From: Symbiodinium natans
Taxonomy: Eukaryota; Sar; Dinophyceae; Suessiales; Symbiodiniaceae
Direction: 5' to 3'
Assembly (NCBI GenBank): GCA_905221605.1
Contig: CAJNDS010002635.1
Location: 563,418 to 590,917, forward strand
DNA length: 27,500 nt
Part shown: piece by piece, positions 1 through 11,700 of the stretch
Layout of the letters: each line of letters starts with the position of its first letter
Numbering within the stretch: position 1 is the first letter of the stretch
The notes under the pieces: model-generated
Told to the model about the DNA's origin: nothing
Databases searched by the model: none
The model's input: only the letters and a program-made list of their open reading frames with translations
Position numbers and translations under genes: made by a program

Positions 1-172
1 GACACCCTGACTACTATAGTTTCTATTAAGGTAATATGAACTACTTTCGTTTCGATTAAGGTAATATGAACCACTATAGTTTCTACTAAGGTAATATGAA
101 CCATAAATCCCTTTAGGGCTCACTTAGTCCCCAAGGTATAGGGTATCTGACCCCAATTTTCGGGCTCATTCC
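1..172. mobile_element. TIR-A element, truncated, with internal 30-bp tandem repeat
   Basis: Three tandem 30-bp units (11-40, 41-70, 71-100), each ending GGTAATATGAA, then the TIR-A end with TTAGTCCCCAAGG at 124-136. Another TIR-A half (GGGTATCTGACCCCAATTTT) continues to 172, where it is cut by a TIR-F element. The left end is outside the window. Confidence 0.7.
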
Positions 173-310
173 TGGTAGCCCAGTAACCATACGGTAACAA
201 GGGCACCCTTTTTTGGGTTGGTTACGTACTTTATACGGGAACCTTTAAACCCTAAACCCTAAACCCTAAACCCTAAACCCAAAAAAAGGGGTAAAAGGGG
301 CCCGGGCAGC
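173..310. mobile_element. TIR-F element interrupted by a telomeric array
   Basis: Begins GGTAGCCCAGTAACC, as does the intact copy at 12757-12856, and follows it through the GGGAACCTT motif. Where the intact copy continues with a short unique stretch, this one carries about five CCCTAAA units (244-281), then resumes with an A-rich GGGGTAAAAGGGGCCCGGG tail resembling the TIR-F end. Confidence 0.65.
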
Positions 311-528
311 TGGCCAGCGACGCACGGCGGCGAGGCGGCAAAGCCAAAGCCAGCAGTCTTCCTCGCGGCGCGCTGGCCGCTTATGTAGAAACCCTAAACC
401 CTAAACCCTAAACCCTAAACCCTAAACCCTAAACGGGGGGGGGGGGGGGTTTCTTGTCGTATTTTTATAAAGGGACCATATAAGGGAGCACTCTGAGAAA
501 TGACTCCGACCCCTAGAGTCTTAGTAGC

Positions 529-875
529 CAGCTCAGGCTGCAACATGACGAAGTGCTGCATTCCATTGCTACTGTCATATTGCTGATATCTCAGATGTCC
601 CACGACTCAGAACTTCATGGTATTGAGGCTGAGAGAAGAAACACAGGCGTCCAGCCTGTGCCAGGCTGACAGGGCAACAACTTGAAACACATCTACGAAC
701 CCCTCCAAACCCCCAAGAATCCCGAAAAAAACTACAAACCCTACAAAGCCTAAAACTCTCAAACAACCCAAAATCGCGAAAGCAAAAAAAAAAACTACAA
801 CCCCTGAACAACTCTAAAGGCACCCCTGCCTCGGCCAGCACTCGTTGAAGATCGGCCAACTCAGACTCAAGCGGC
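529..875 (-). CDS. Exons of a fourth minus-strand gene, partial
   Basis: 813-875 reads PLESELADLQRVLAEAGVPL after GAG|G and ends before a possible GT donor. 529-582 reads QYDSSNGMQHFVMLQPEL after ATATCAG and ends before GC. Both look coding by codon composition and lie downstream of the armadillo-like stop. The segment 300-380, between two CCCTAAA arrays, may be a further exon, but all frames are plausible there. I recognise no family, and the gene leaves the window on the left. Confidence 0.4.
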
Positions 876-985
876 CTCAATCTTCAGTGCTTGTTTTTTT
901 GTTGGGTTGGGATTGCTGGAGTGGTTTTAGAACCCTAAACCCTGAACCCTGAACCTAAACCCGAAACCCTAAACTCTAAACCCTG

Positions 986-1500
986 CTTTGTTTAGTGCTG
1001 ATTCTTCGGGATTTCCAAAGAGTTTTTCAGGGTCTTCCGTGGGAAAAGACCTGCCCCAATCAGTGGAGGCTTCCAAAGTCCGATCTGGCCCCCCGCCCCC
1101 CCCTGCGCCCCACCCTGCGTCCCCACCTGCGCCCCCACGCCCTCAAGCCTCAGAGGTTTAGGGTTTAGGGTTTAGGGTTTAGGGTTTAGGGTTTGGGGCT
1201 TAGCATCAATCCTCGGCACACCAATTCCGACATTCCAATTCCAATGTGTTGGCTTCATGCGCGCCCCCCACCGGGATTACCGCGCGAACAGCGTCTCTTC
1301 TCAAAACAAAAACCTGAGAACTGAGTCTTAGTTGCTGAGTTCAGAAGCCCCCAAAAAGTGTACACTTTCAGTTCTATCAGGGAGTATGTGTACTCACTCA
1401 GCTACTAAGGAGTGTGAGCATCATGTCGGCATCGTTGCTAAACGCAAGTTCGAGGCTACGTTGGCTACACAAGTCAACTGCACCTTCATTTGGGCATTTC
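986..1500. other. Region between gene ends, no firm gene
   Basis: Lies below the armadillo-like stop and above the fourth gene. A pyrimidine-rich block (1080-1140), a G-rich telomeric array (1156-1196), and a plus-strand reading of about 55 codons (1335-1500) that looks coding-like but has no supporting neighbour. I make no call. Confidence 0.4.
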
Positions 1501-1606
1501 CCAAAATAAAAATAGGGGTACCCCTGATATACACACCCAAAAACTATATTCCACTTTGGAGGACCCCCCCCCCCCCCAAACGGGTACCCCTATTTTCGAA
1601 AACCCC
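1496..1606. mobile_element. TIR-D element with a 14-C run
   Basis: AAAATAAAAATAGGGGTACC at the left and GGGTACCCCTATTTTCGAAA at the right pair imperfectly; fourteen C at 1564-1577. Its TATTTTCG and GGGGTACC motifs recur at 5433, 6024 and 13955. Confidence 0.72.
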
Positions 1607-1774
1607 ATTTCAGAGCTTAGGGGATAGGATTAGGGGGACTCCTGGGGAGATAGACCCTCTGAAGAAGGTCCCTGTTGAAGTGAGCCGAAGAGGGTTAAGA
1701 AGGGTTCCCTTCTAAGGGTTTAGGGTTTAGGGTTTAGGGTTTAGGGTTTAGGGTTTAGGGTCCCCGTGTCCTAC

Positions 1775-4700
1775 CTAGGAGGGCTTGGTCCCGTGCTGCG
1801 CCGGGCTCAGGGTCTCTAACTCCTGACATGGTGTCGCACGGCGCATTTGCGCAAAGAGGCTCTAGAGTGGGGGGGGGGGGGGGTTTAGGGTTTAGGGTTT
1901 CGGGGTTAGGGGTTAGGGGTTAGGGGTTAGGGTTTAGGGTTTAGGGTTGAGGGTTGAGGGTTGAGGGGTGGAGCAAAGAAGTCGCTTGCGAACCGAGCTA
2001 TAGGGGTGGAAGAAGTGGGAAGGGGGCCGAGAGCAAGATGGCATAACATGACGGTTTTGTGCACGTCTGACTCCAAAACACAAAGCCCGGCGCCTGATCT
2101 ACTCAGACGGGACTTGGGAGAATCAGGAGACAGTTGCAGGAAGTCATGAGACTCAAACATCTGCAAGGTCTCCTCGCTGACAGCCGCTATGCCGGCTTCT
2201 GCTTGAGCAGCCTTCCGCTTTCACAAAATCACGATCCCAAAAACCCTTGCGGACGTAGGGGCGTATACCCGTGGCTCACATAACAGGAAGGAATATTTCA
2301 AGAACATTCTCCGAGATGCGCTCATCATGATTTCACCAAACGCAGACAAGTTTGGCTGGCCAGGTGTGGGGAGTGCAAGGGACTACCACAACGCAGAGCT
2401 ACAGCCACGCTCATTAACCCTATACGCCTTGAACCCTAAACCCCTGCCTCTCCATAACCTTCGTGACAAAGCAGAGCTGCCAGAAGGATGCCTCAAGAGA
2501 TGCAACGCCATCAGCAACATCCAATGCATCCAGAACTACATCAAACTTGGAGGGGTCCAACATTTTGGTTGAAATGAACCCCCTAAACGGTCTTTGGCAC
2601 ATCTACCCAAACTATAGGTTATTATAGTCATGATAGGGTCATGATGGGTATGATGATCCTAATTCTGGGCCGCAAACCGACGATTTCCAGCACCTGTGGA
2701 GGCCTGGGGAGGCATATATCCTTTTCGACGATAATCCCTATTCAGGGGTATGAACCCGAAACCCCCTAAACCCTAAACCCTAAACCCCAAACCCTAAACC
2801 CTTAACCCTTAACACTTACCCTTAACCCTAAACCCTAAACCCTCTTGGGGTTCATGTGGTCCCCAAGGACAAGCCAAGCCCCGGACCCACAGTGACCCGA
2901 ACGAAGGCATCACCTGAAGGGCCGGCAGAGCTTAGTTGAGAGGAGCTCAGCACAGCGCAATCCCCTCTCCAACCCCTAAACCCTAAACCCCAAACCCCAA
3001 ACCCTGAACCCCAAACCCTGAACCCTAAACCCTAAACCCTAAACCCTCAAGAAGCTCTGAGGGCAGGGCGGGACATGAAGAGTTGGTTGAGCAAGCGTTT
3101 CCTGTCGAGAAGCAACGTCTGACATTTAGGGCTTCGGGCTTAGGGCTTAGGGGGTTTTAGGGCTTCTGGGGTTCAGGGTTTAGGGTTTATAGGGCTTATA
3201 GGGCTTATAGGGTTTAGGGTTTGGGGCATTTAGGGCTAAGTCAATCGAATTTCGAGTCCCAGCCTGTCCCCCGCCAAGGCAGAGTCGGCAAAGCACTGCA
3301 CCACGGGACCTCGCGAGTGTGCGGGGGAGGCGCGTGTTGCCGATCCGACTTGGGCCACTGGATGCCACTTCCACCCGATAAACCCTATCAAGCCTGTAAA
3401 CCCTCTAAACCCTAAACCCTAGAAACCCTCAAGCCCCTGCAAATCGTAAGAAACAACCTTAACAGCCTTAACCCCCGGTGCATAAGCCCTAAACCCCCTC
3501 CTAGATGCTCGCAAGGCTACAAACCCTACAATCTAGGGGTGTTACCTTGGACCCTTCAGGTTGCACCCTTGACCCTTTTAGGGGAACCTTTAGGGGCCTT
3601 GTGGGTGTACGAGTCTTCATCCCTTGACACAAGCCCTAAACCCCCCCCTCCTACAAGCCCAGAAATTCTAGAAACCCTACAAACCCTACAATCTAGAAGC
3701 CCTAAACCCTAAACCCTAAACCTAAACCCTAAACCCTAAACTTTGATACAAGCCCTAAGCCTGCCTAGGAGCCCCTTCAAGCCACTTGGGGCGCGGCTGT
3801 CAAAGCCTCTCACCAACAGCTCGACCACCAGACGCTGACCCTTGCCAAAAGCGCGTCGTAGGAAGGAGCATCGGAACCCCTACAAGGGTTTAGGGTTTAG
3901 GGTTGCAGGGTTTCCGGTTTAAACTGCACCTATTCAACTCCTAGATTTTGGCGACATGTCCCAAACGCTGAACCCTGAAAATAAACCCTCTCTGGAAATC
4001 CGAAACTTGAACCTCATAAACCCTCTAGAAATCCTAACTCCTAACCCTGAACTTCATAAACCTTCTAAATTACTTTACTTCGAACATCCCCACCCTGCAG
4101 GCAAGGAATTTGCAGGGATTCTCCGCAGATAAGCTGGGGTTGAGCACTGCAGGATTCTTCATGGATCTCGAAATACCCACTGAGGTTGGGCACTCCTGAA
4201 ATCCTCTTGGGTGCTTGTCGGGAGACTCTGGGGGTTGGGCACTCCAGGGATACTCTTTTGCTGGAGACTCTGGGGTTGGGCACTCGAGGGACTCTAATGG
4301 GGATAGTCTTCCGGTCATACTTTGAAAGCTGGGCACTCCAGGGACTTTCTGAAAACACTCTTGGGCACTCGGGGTTGGGCACTTGAGGGCCTCTCTGGAG
4401 ATACTCGGGGAAAGATACGGGTGATTGGCGAGGAGCAGACCGGGCCAGGAGAAGAGTTTAGTGTAAAATCTAACAACCCCACACCCGATAGGCGGGGAAA
4501 AAATTCCGAATCACTGAGCCCCCACGAAGAGCCTGAACCTCATAAACCCTTTAGAGAACTCCTAGCTCCTAACCCTGAACCTCATAGACCCCCTCAAACT
4601 AATCCGAAGCCCCTAAGAGCCCCTACTACCCCTAAACCCTAAACCCTAAACCCTAAACCCCAAACCCTACTACAAAAGCTCCCCATAAAAACCCCTGCCG

Positions 4701-5736
4701 AGCTTTTTGCCCTCTGCCTCCTCCCCCGCCGCCGTCCCCACCGCCAAAAGCTCAGGGATCGCTCCTCGTCGCTCAGGAGAGAAGAAAAAGGGCGCGGGGG
4801 TTTAGGGTTTAGGGTTTGGGGTTTAGGGTTTGGGGTTTAGGGTTTAGGGTTTGGGGTTTGGGGTTTAGGGTTTGGGGTTTGGGGTTTGGGGCTTGGGGGT
4901 TTAGGGCGACAGGGCATCCTTCTTCAAGATATGTCGCAAGTTCATTTGTGTATAACATACACGCATACGTGTACTTATATGCATACATATGTGCATGTGT
5001 ATGTATACACACATATATTATATTACATATATATATATACATACACATGCGTTTGTAATTGCAGTGTGTGTATATATGTGTATATATATATATACAGATG
5101 AAGATGTGATCACCTTTTAATGAAGGTTTAGATTGTGTACAGCCGTGTACACATGTCCATGACTATGGGAACAATGCAAAATCAATGGAAAAAAACAAAC
5201 ATGTGCACGACGACCTGCCATACAAAATGGCCTTCAGACATATGGCGAGCTGGACGTGAATTCAGCTGTCGGAGGTGCTGGGAACGGTGCTGTCTTGCAA
5301 TATTGTCCGCCGGCTCGACGGATCAACATTTCCAGTTGCTCGTGCAGCAAATTCATGGATGATGCACAATTTGTGGCTAGGGATACTTGGGGACTCCAAG
5401 CAAGTGCATGCGCCGCAGCTTGAAGCCCTACCGATATGGGAGCCTTATGACAATAGGGTTCCAGCAGGCCCCGCGAAATAGTAGGATTCCCTGACAATAA
5501 GGACCCCAACAAGGTATCCTTAATTTCGGCAACCCCCACAGCATGGGCAATTAGGCCTTCTAATCCCCCTAACCAACCCGAAAAAAGGGCCTGTTTAAGG
5601 GGGTTGTAGGGTAAAATAGCCCCTAAAACCCTAAACCCTAAACCCGTAACCCGTGGAATCTGCCTGGATCTTGGAGGAACTCGAGCAGGGTTGCGCTGAA
5701 GGCACCCCGGTGGGCGCAGGCCAGGGTAAGCAGCGC
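1775..5736 (-). CDS. Armadillo-like gene, C-terminal exon block with stop codon
   Basis: Exons in sense order: 5664-5736, 5311-5427, 4718-4764, 3807-3840, 3264-3309, 3058-3101, 2871-2913, 2682-2703, 2459-2545, 1975-2211, 1775-1822. Peptides: ALLTLACAHRGAFSATLLEF, MNLLHEQLEMLIRRA joined to GAIPELLAVGTAAGEE, GQRLVVELLVR, VVQCFADSALAGD, KRLLNQLFMSRPAL, DAFVRVTVGPGLG, PPQVLEI (22-bp exon), FDVVLDALDVADGVASLEAS, a 79-codon exon at 1975-2211, and ELETLSPAQHGTKPS followed by TAG. The join across the intron between 5311 and 4764 restores a textbook armadillo helix start (RRAGAIPELL), which is strong support for both exons and for the GC donor between them. The exon at 5311-5427 also stays open to a TGA at 5234, so an alternative terminal exon is possible. 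Confidence 0.68.
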
Positions 5737-8700
5737 CTGCGAGGGGCATCAGTGCGTCACAATTTAGGGTTTAGGGTTTAGCGTTTAGGGAAGTGAAAGC
5801 AGGTAGTCCAAGAAGGGCGGAACCACACCTGCTTCTAAATCCACCGCGATTTCGTCTTTTATGCTCAGGGAACCCTAAACCCTAAACCCTAAACCCTAAA
5901 CCCTAAACCCTAAACCCTAAACCCTAAACTCTAAACCCTAAACCCGAAACCACTGTCGAGGGCTTTGCAATGGCGCGCCTTCCGGGCCGAAATGCGCACT
6001 TCTGCCGGGCTTATCCTGCATGACATATGGGGGGGTCTCGACAATAGGGGGCACCTTCTTGGGGTCCTGATGATAAGATCCTTCTATTTGGGGAGGGGTT
6101 CTTATTTTCGTAAAAACCCCCCCAATATTCGGCTCCTACAGGAAGTCACTTGAATCGCTGCAGTACGAGTTTGCCCGAACTGCAGTGTCGGGGTACATGG
6201 CTGGAACACTCGCAAGAAGTGACGAGCTCCTGCCGACGCCGACATCTGCAGACTCCTCTGCCCCCTGATTCGCAGACATGTGCTACTTCGCAGCTTGTTC
6301 AGAAACTCTGCCGAAACAGTTGCAACGTTGCAGCAATGACCACACAGCACAGCGCGCTCATTGCCCGGATCAAGGAGCGTGACCTTCTTTGTCGCCTGCG
6401 TTCTGCACACGTTTTTGCGCCCATCGCCTTGCTATCACCTGCCGCGTCTTCTGGCCCGGTAGGCTGCAGCAGCTTGAGCAGCGCTCGCACCTGTCACTCA
6501 AGGAATTGAGGGCCCACCGTTCCTTGGGGACTAGATTTAGATGAGCCCTGAATGAGTTTAGGGTTCACATACCTTTTATAGGAATTATCGTATTCAGGGT
6601 ACTAATGGCGCCAACTTTAGGGTTCATACTTGGTCCCCACGGCTCTCGTTTTTCTCGAACACTGTTGTCCACAAATCGGCAAAGGGTCGCGGGATCTCGC
6701 AGGACTTGTGCAGGACGTATGCGCTAAACCTACGGTCGAAACGCTTGCAGTGTCACTACACACATGTACTCTTGGAAGATTATCTTTCTGACCACACGTT
6801 GGAAATCCGAAATGTCTTTGGCCGTCAAAGCCTCGCTGGCTCGACATGCAGCTGTCGTGCCTGGGAGCTGCGGTTTCTGGCTGCTTGCTGTGAGTCTTGA
6901 AAGCCATCGTGTCTTGTCGGCCTTGTCCAGTGTGAGTCTCAGGCATCTGCCATCTACAGGCTATTGACATGCCGTCACAGAGATCTGCGGGAAGCTGAAA
7001 TAGTAGCTATCCGTAGTCGCTGTATCCACAACTTGGGGCAAAAGAGCGTGCACAGCTGGCCCTCCGTACAAATCCCGAAACCCTATAGCCCTAAACCCTA
7101 AACCCTAAACCCTAAACCCTGAACCCTAAACCCTATAGCCCTAAACCCTAAACCCTGAACCCTAAACCCTAAACCCTGCGTAGCTTCGCCAAGTGCCATG
7201 CTCAGAAGATCTAGAGGCTTTTCTGCCTGACCTCGGGGGTTATAGGGTTGTAGGGTTATAGGGTTATAGGGTTATAGGGTTATAGGGTTCTAGGGTTCTA
7301 GAGTTATAGGGTTCTAGGGTTCTAGGGTTCTAGGGTTTTAGGGTTATGGGGTTATAGGGTTCAAAGTTTAGGGTATGGAGTCCATATACCCTCACTAGGG
7401 ATGATCGTGGTGCACGATCCCAATTTGGGGCTTCGTTTGGTCCCAATCTCGGGGACCACATGTACCCTAAAATTGGGGATCATATACCCTATACTACTTG
7501 AATGCCTATTATTAAGGTATATGAAGCAGGGTTTATATTACTGTTTTTGGTGAGTGTATATAAGGTTCGTTTTGAGTACTGGTGAGTGTAAACATTCGGT
7601 GTCCTTTAGGGAGCACAAGAAATATAAACCCTACTTCATATGAACCCTAAACCCTTTTAGGGTTCATTTAGTCCCCAAAGAAGGTATAGCGCAAGATGGT
7701 GCAGTGGTGCAAACAGTCATGGCAAAGAGGGGCGCTGCTAGAGTTTTTAGAGTAACCCGAGGCATTCCCACATGAACATGTCCAGCACAGGGGGCCTTTT
7801 GACTCAGAATGGGTATTATGTGTAGCTTTCATACCGTATTAGGTACTTGGGCTCCTACGTAATCCTAAACCTTAAACGTTACGACCCAAACCCCAAAACC
7901 CCAAAAAAACCGTCTAAACCTTCTAAACCATATAAACCCTACGAACACTATCAACCCTATAAACCCCACCAACCCTATAAACCCTCTAAAACCTATAAAC
8001 CCTAGAAACCCCGTAAACCCCATAAAACATATAAACTCAAGAAACCCTATGAACCCGAAAAAACCTGTGAAGCCTACAAAACCAAGGAAACCCTATGAAC
8101 CCTAAAAACCATATGAACCCTAAAAACCCTATGAACCCTAAAAACCCTGTGAAGCCTAAAAAAAAAACAGGGCTCCAGGCTTTCTGCAGCTCGCCGCGGG
8201 CTGGGCGCGCCACCACTGCGGAAGCCGCGCGCCAGGAGCTCGCACCTCGGCGGAGGGTTTAGGGTTTAGGGTTTAGGGTTCAGGGTTTAGGGTTTAGGGT
8301 TTAGGGTTTAGTTTGCCGTACAAGCCGGTTTCGGATTTAGTACTACGTAATTTAACGAATTCAAATGAAGCCATGTGAAGTATTCGATTGTTTACGCTAT
8401 TTCAAGTATTTGAAAACTCTTTTCTATACATAGAAGACGTACATGAGCCAAATGGACCCGAAAGGCAGCTCTTTCAAATATTCATTATATATGTCTGTAT
8501 ATATGTTATGTTATGTTATGTTATGATATGTTATGTTATGTTATGTTATGTTTTGTTTTGTTATGTTGCATATTATATTATATCATATCATATTATATTA
8601 TATTATTTCATTTGATATACTATAATATATTATCATATAATATAGTACAATATAATACAATATAATACAATATACTCCAGTATAATACAATATAATACAG

Positions 8701-11700
8701 TATAATACAATATAATATAATGAAATGTCATGTAATATATATATATATATACATACAATTATTACGACTATAATTGTTAATATTATTATATATATATATA
8801 TACATATATATATATACATATATATATATATACATTATGTCGACGAGTCTTCCGGATTCAATTTATCACCTTGCTGAGGGGTTTTGAGTTCTCCGGCTTT
8901 CACGCAGCTGTTCCTGCCCTCAGGGCATCCCGCCAAAGTGTGATGCTTGCGATATCGCATGGAAGGCCCACCATTTTAGGGTTTAGGGTTTCATTGGGGT
9001 TGAGGGCTTCCCTACCACTTTTCTGTGATTTTCCAGCGACCCAACTACCGGAGCTAGTGCGGAGTTTTCGGGGCCGGGGATCCCAAGGGAACAGCGGAAG
9101 GCCACAAGGCCCAATGCTTGGGAAGTTCCCCCCCTTAGTCCTTAACTGGGATGATAGCCCCCCATTAAGGACTGTCAGTATGAGGGGGATACATCCCAAC
9201 CCAAAGCCCTCGAGCCCTAGGGCCAGAATCTTCAAGGCCGCCTCGGGCCCCTTTAGCCCCAAAACCCCTGGTTCTTCGTAGGGAATGAGGGAAGTATACC
9301 CTTTAAAAAAAACTCTGCAGGGCATTCATTCCCTCATTCCCTACTAAGAGCCAGCAAGCAATGCCTGAAACATCCGGCTTCAGATAAGGGCTTGGGGGCT
9401 AGGATGTCCGCCTTATACTGAGGAGTCCTTAATAGGGTTAATAGGGATTATGGTACCCCCTCTTCGAATCTCTATCAAGGACTGTTAGTATAAGGGGGAA
9501 CATGTCAAGGTTTGGGGTTTGAGGGTTCCCCCCAACCCCCCAGAACAAACTCGACCTGGACTCGGTTACGAAGTGAGGCCCTCAAACAATTTCCAAGGGC
9601 GTAGCACACGAGCTGCACTGGTGCACTTGAAAGTGTTGTTCGGGTGAACCGGAATCATCCAGAGCCCCCGGAACCATAAACCCTAAACCCGAAACCCTAA
9701 ACCCTAAACCCTAAAGGCCCGAAGCTTCAGCGGCTTTTCTGAGAAAATTGTTTGGGTTGGAGGGGAAACCGCTGACAATCAAGCTCGCAACATTTCACCC
9801 AGTCCCTCCTACATCTGGCTGCACTTAGGAGTGTAGTTATAAATGCTTTTTTCTCTGCTCTTCCGCATCCGGCTTTACATGGCCTAAACTCTCTATGACT
9901 CGCTGTAGGCTCCGCACACCAGGAAGGTTTCCCGAGGCCTCTGAATACCCGTGTCCTGAGGAGAGTTACAAAATGCCATGTACGAGACACATCATGCAAT
10001 ACACCATGCAGAGTTTCTTAATTTAAATATATTTTATATCTACTTTTATATATGTATATAATACATATATATATATATGTACAATATGAGTCTGAGAGAG
10101 CCAATTTGGGCAGAGAAAGGCCCTTACTCGGGGATCCTCCACAAGAAAATAGCTTCGACTTGCGGGAGCAAACCTGTTGACTTCCTTGGGGGACGAAATG
10201 AACCCTAAAAGGGTTTAGGGTTCATATACCTTAGTAGGAGTTATAGTCGTATAGGGTATATGGCCCCACTTTGAGGGTTCATTTCGTCCCCAAGGTTCTT
10301 GCAAGCTGCCTGTAACACAGCCAGAAGCACGGCTTCCACCTTCTGGTCCTCACCAGGCGGCGAACTTCCATGTAGGGTTTAGGGTTTAGGGTTTAGGGTT
10401 TAGGGTTTAGGGTTTAGGGTTTAGGGTCTAGGGTTTAGGGTTTAGGGGCCTGTCCGCACTTCGCAATAGCTAAGTGTAGCATCTTGCAACAGCGAAAGTC
10501 AGTAACGACCAACAAACATCCGGTCACTAACCCTAAACCCTGAACCCTAACCCCTAAGCAAACCCTCAACCCTAAACCCTAAACCCTAAACAGGCCCTAA
10601 ACCCAAAACCCTAAACCCTAAACCCCGATCTGCGCGCAGGGCCTGCAGGGGCAAGAAGCCCTCCGGCTCGGAGGTCGTCTCGTACAGGCTTTGCCTTTGT
10701 GAGACCCCTGAATGGGGTCTCACAGGTTTAGGGTTTAGGGTTTAGGGTGTAGGGTTTAGGGTTTAGGGTGTAGGGTTTAGGGCTGAGTTGCGGAAGGCTC
10801 TTTGTAAACATCCACAAGGGCCCGTCGGAGCAACTCCAGAGTGACCCTTCCCAGGGCAAGAGGAAAGCAGGGATATTCTCGCAGGAAAGGGTTTCGGGTT
10901 TAGGTTTTTTTTTTTTACGGCTGCCGTGCGCTTCCGACTGTCTTGCTGGAAATCTTAAAAATCTCTGGGTTGCGCGTTGGCGCAGTCTCCAAGCACACAC
11001 GAAACTGTGGGGAGCGTTGTAGCAAGTGTTTTACACCCAGGAAATCTCTACGGGAATCCTCGAGGTCAGGGTTGGCGGAGTGGTCAAGGTAATGATTCAA
11101 GTATACCACGGCTTGTTTGGAGGTCATGTCAAACCAATACCTAGGTTCTAGGGTTTAGGGTTGATATACCTGAATCGGAGTTATAGTAGCATAGAATATT
11201 CGCGCAGGGAGGACGACAAGCATCGACCACTGCAATGCCTGCATCAGACCTTTCAGTTTACCTGCAACAAAACCCTATCCTGACGTCATCAACAAAAAAA
11301 TGGCAACACCGTGTCAGAGGCACTGACTATTTTGGGGACGAAAATGAAACCCTAAAATTGGGCCCTTGGGCCCTTGGGCCCTTGTGCCTATACTACTATA
11401 ACTCCTCAGAGGGTAATATGAACCCTAAGCCCTTTTAGGGTTCATTTCGTCGGAACAGACAAAGCAACTGCGGAATCATAGTAGCATAGCCCCAATTTTA
11501 GGGTTCATATGTCGTCCCCAAGGTAGGGTTCCACCAGGGCAGTGGCAGCCACTTCGCCTTGGCGTTTTCGGGCGCCGCGAGGAAGCGGACGGCGGCCTTG
11601 GCAGCCTCATCGCAAGGGTTTGGGGTTTGGGGTTTAGGGTTTGGGGTTTAGGGTTTGGGGTTTGGGGTTTAGGGTTTGGGGTTTGAGGTTTGGGGTTTAG

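Noticed and set aside
244-434. CRISPR-like array
   Set aside because: Units are contiguous heptamers without spacers in a eukaryotic context.
1332-1500. Plus-strand ORF reading TKECEHHVGIVAKRKFEA
   Set aside because: Coding-like composition, but isolated, on the opposite strand to every supported gene, and it runs into a TIR-D element. Left uncalled.
3240-3260. TTCGAGTCCC resembling a tRNA T-arm
   Set aside because: No matching acceptor, D or anticodon arms around it; the adjacent sequence is the exon at 3264-3309.
4799-5058. ORFs full of GLGFRVWG or LNPKPQT repeats (also at 10728, 15925, 21562 and elsewhere)
   Set aside because: Direct translations of TTTAGGG/TTTGGGG arrays; not proteins.
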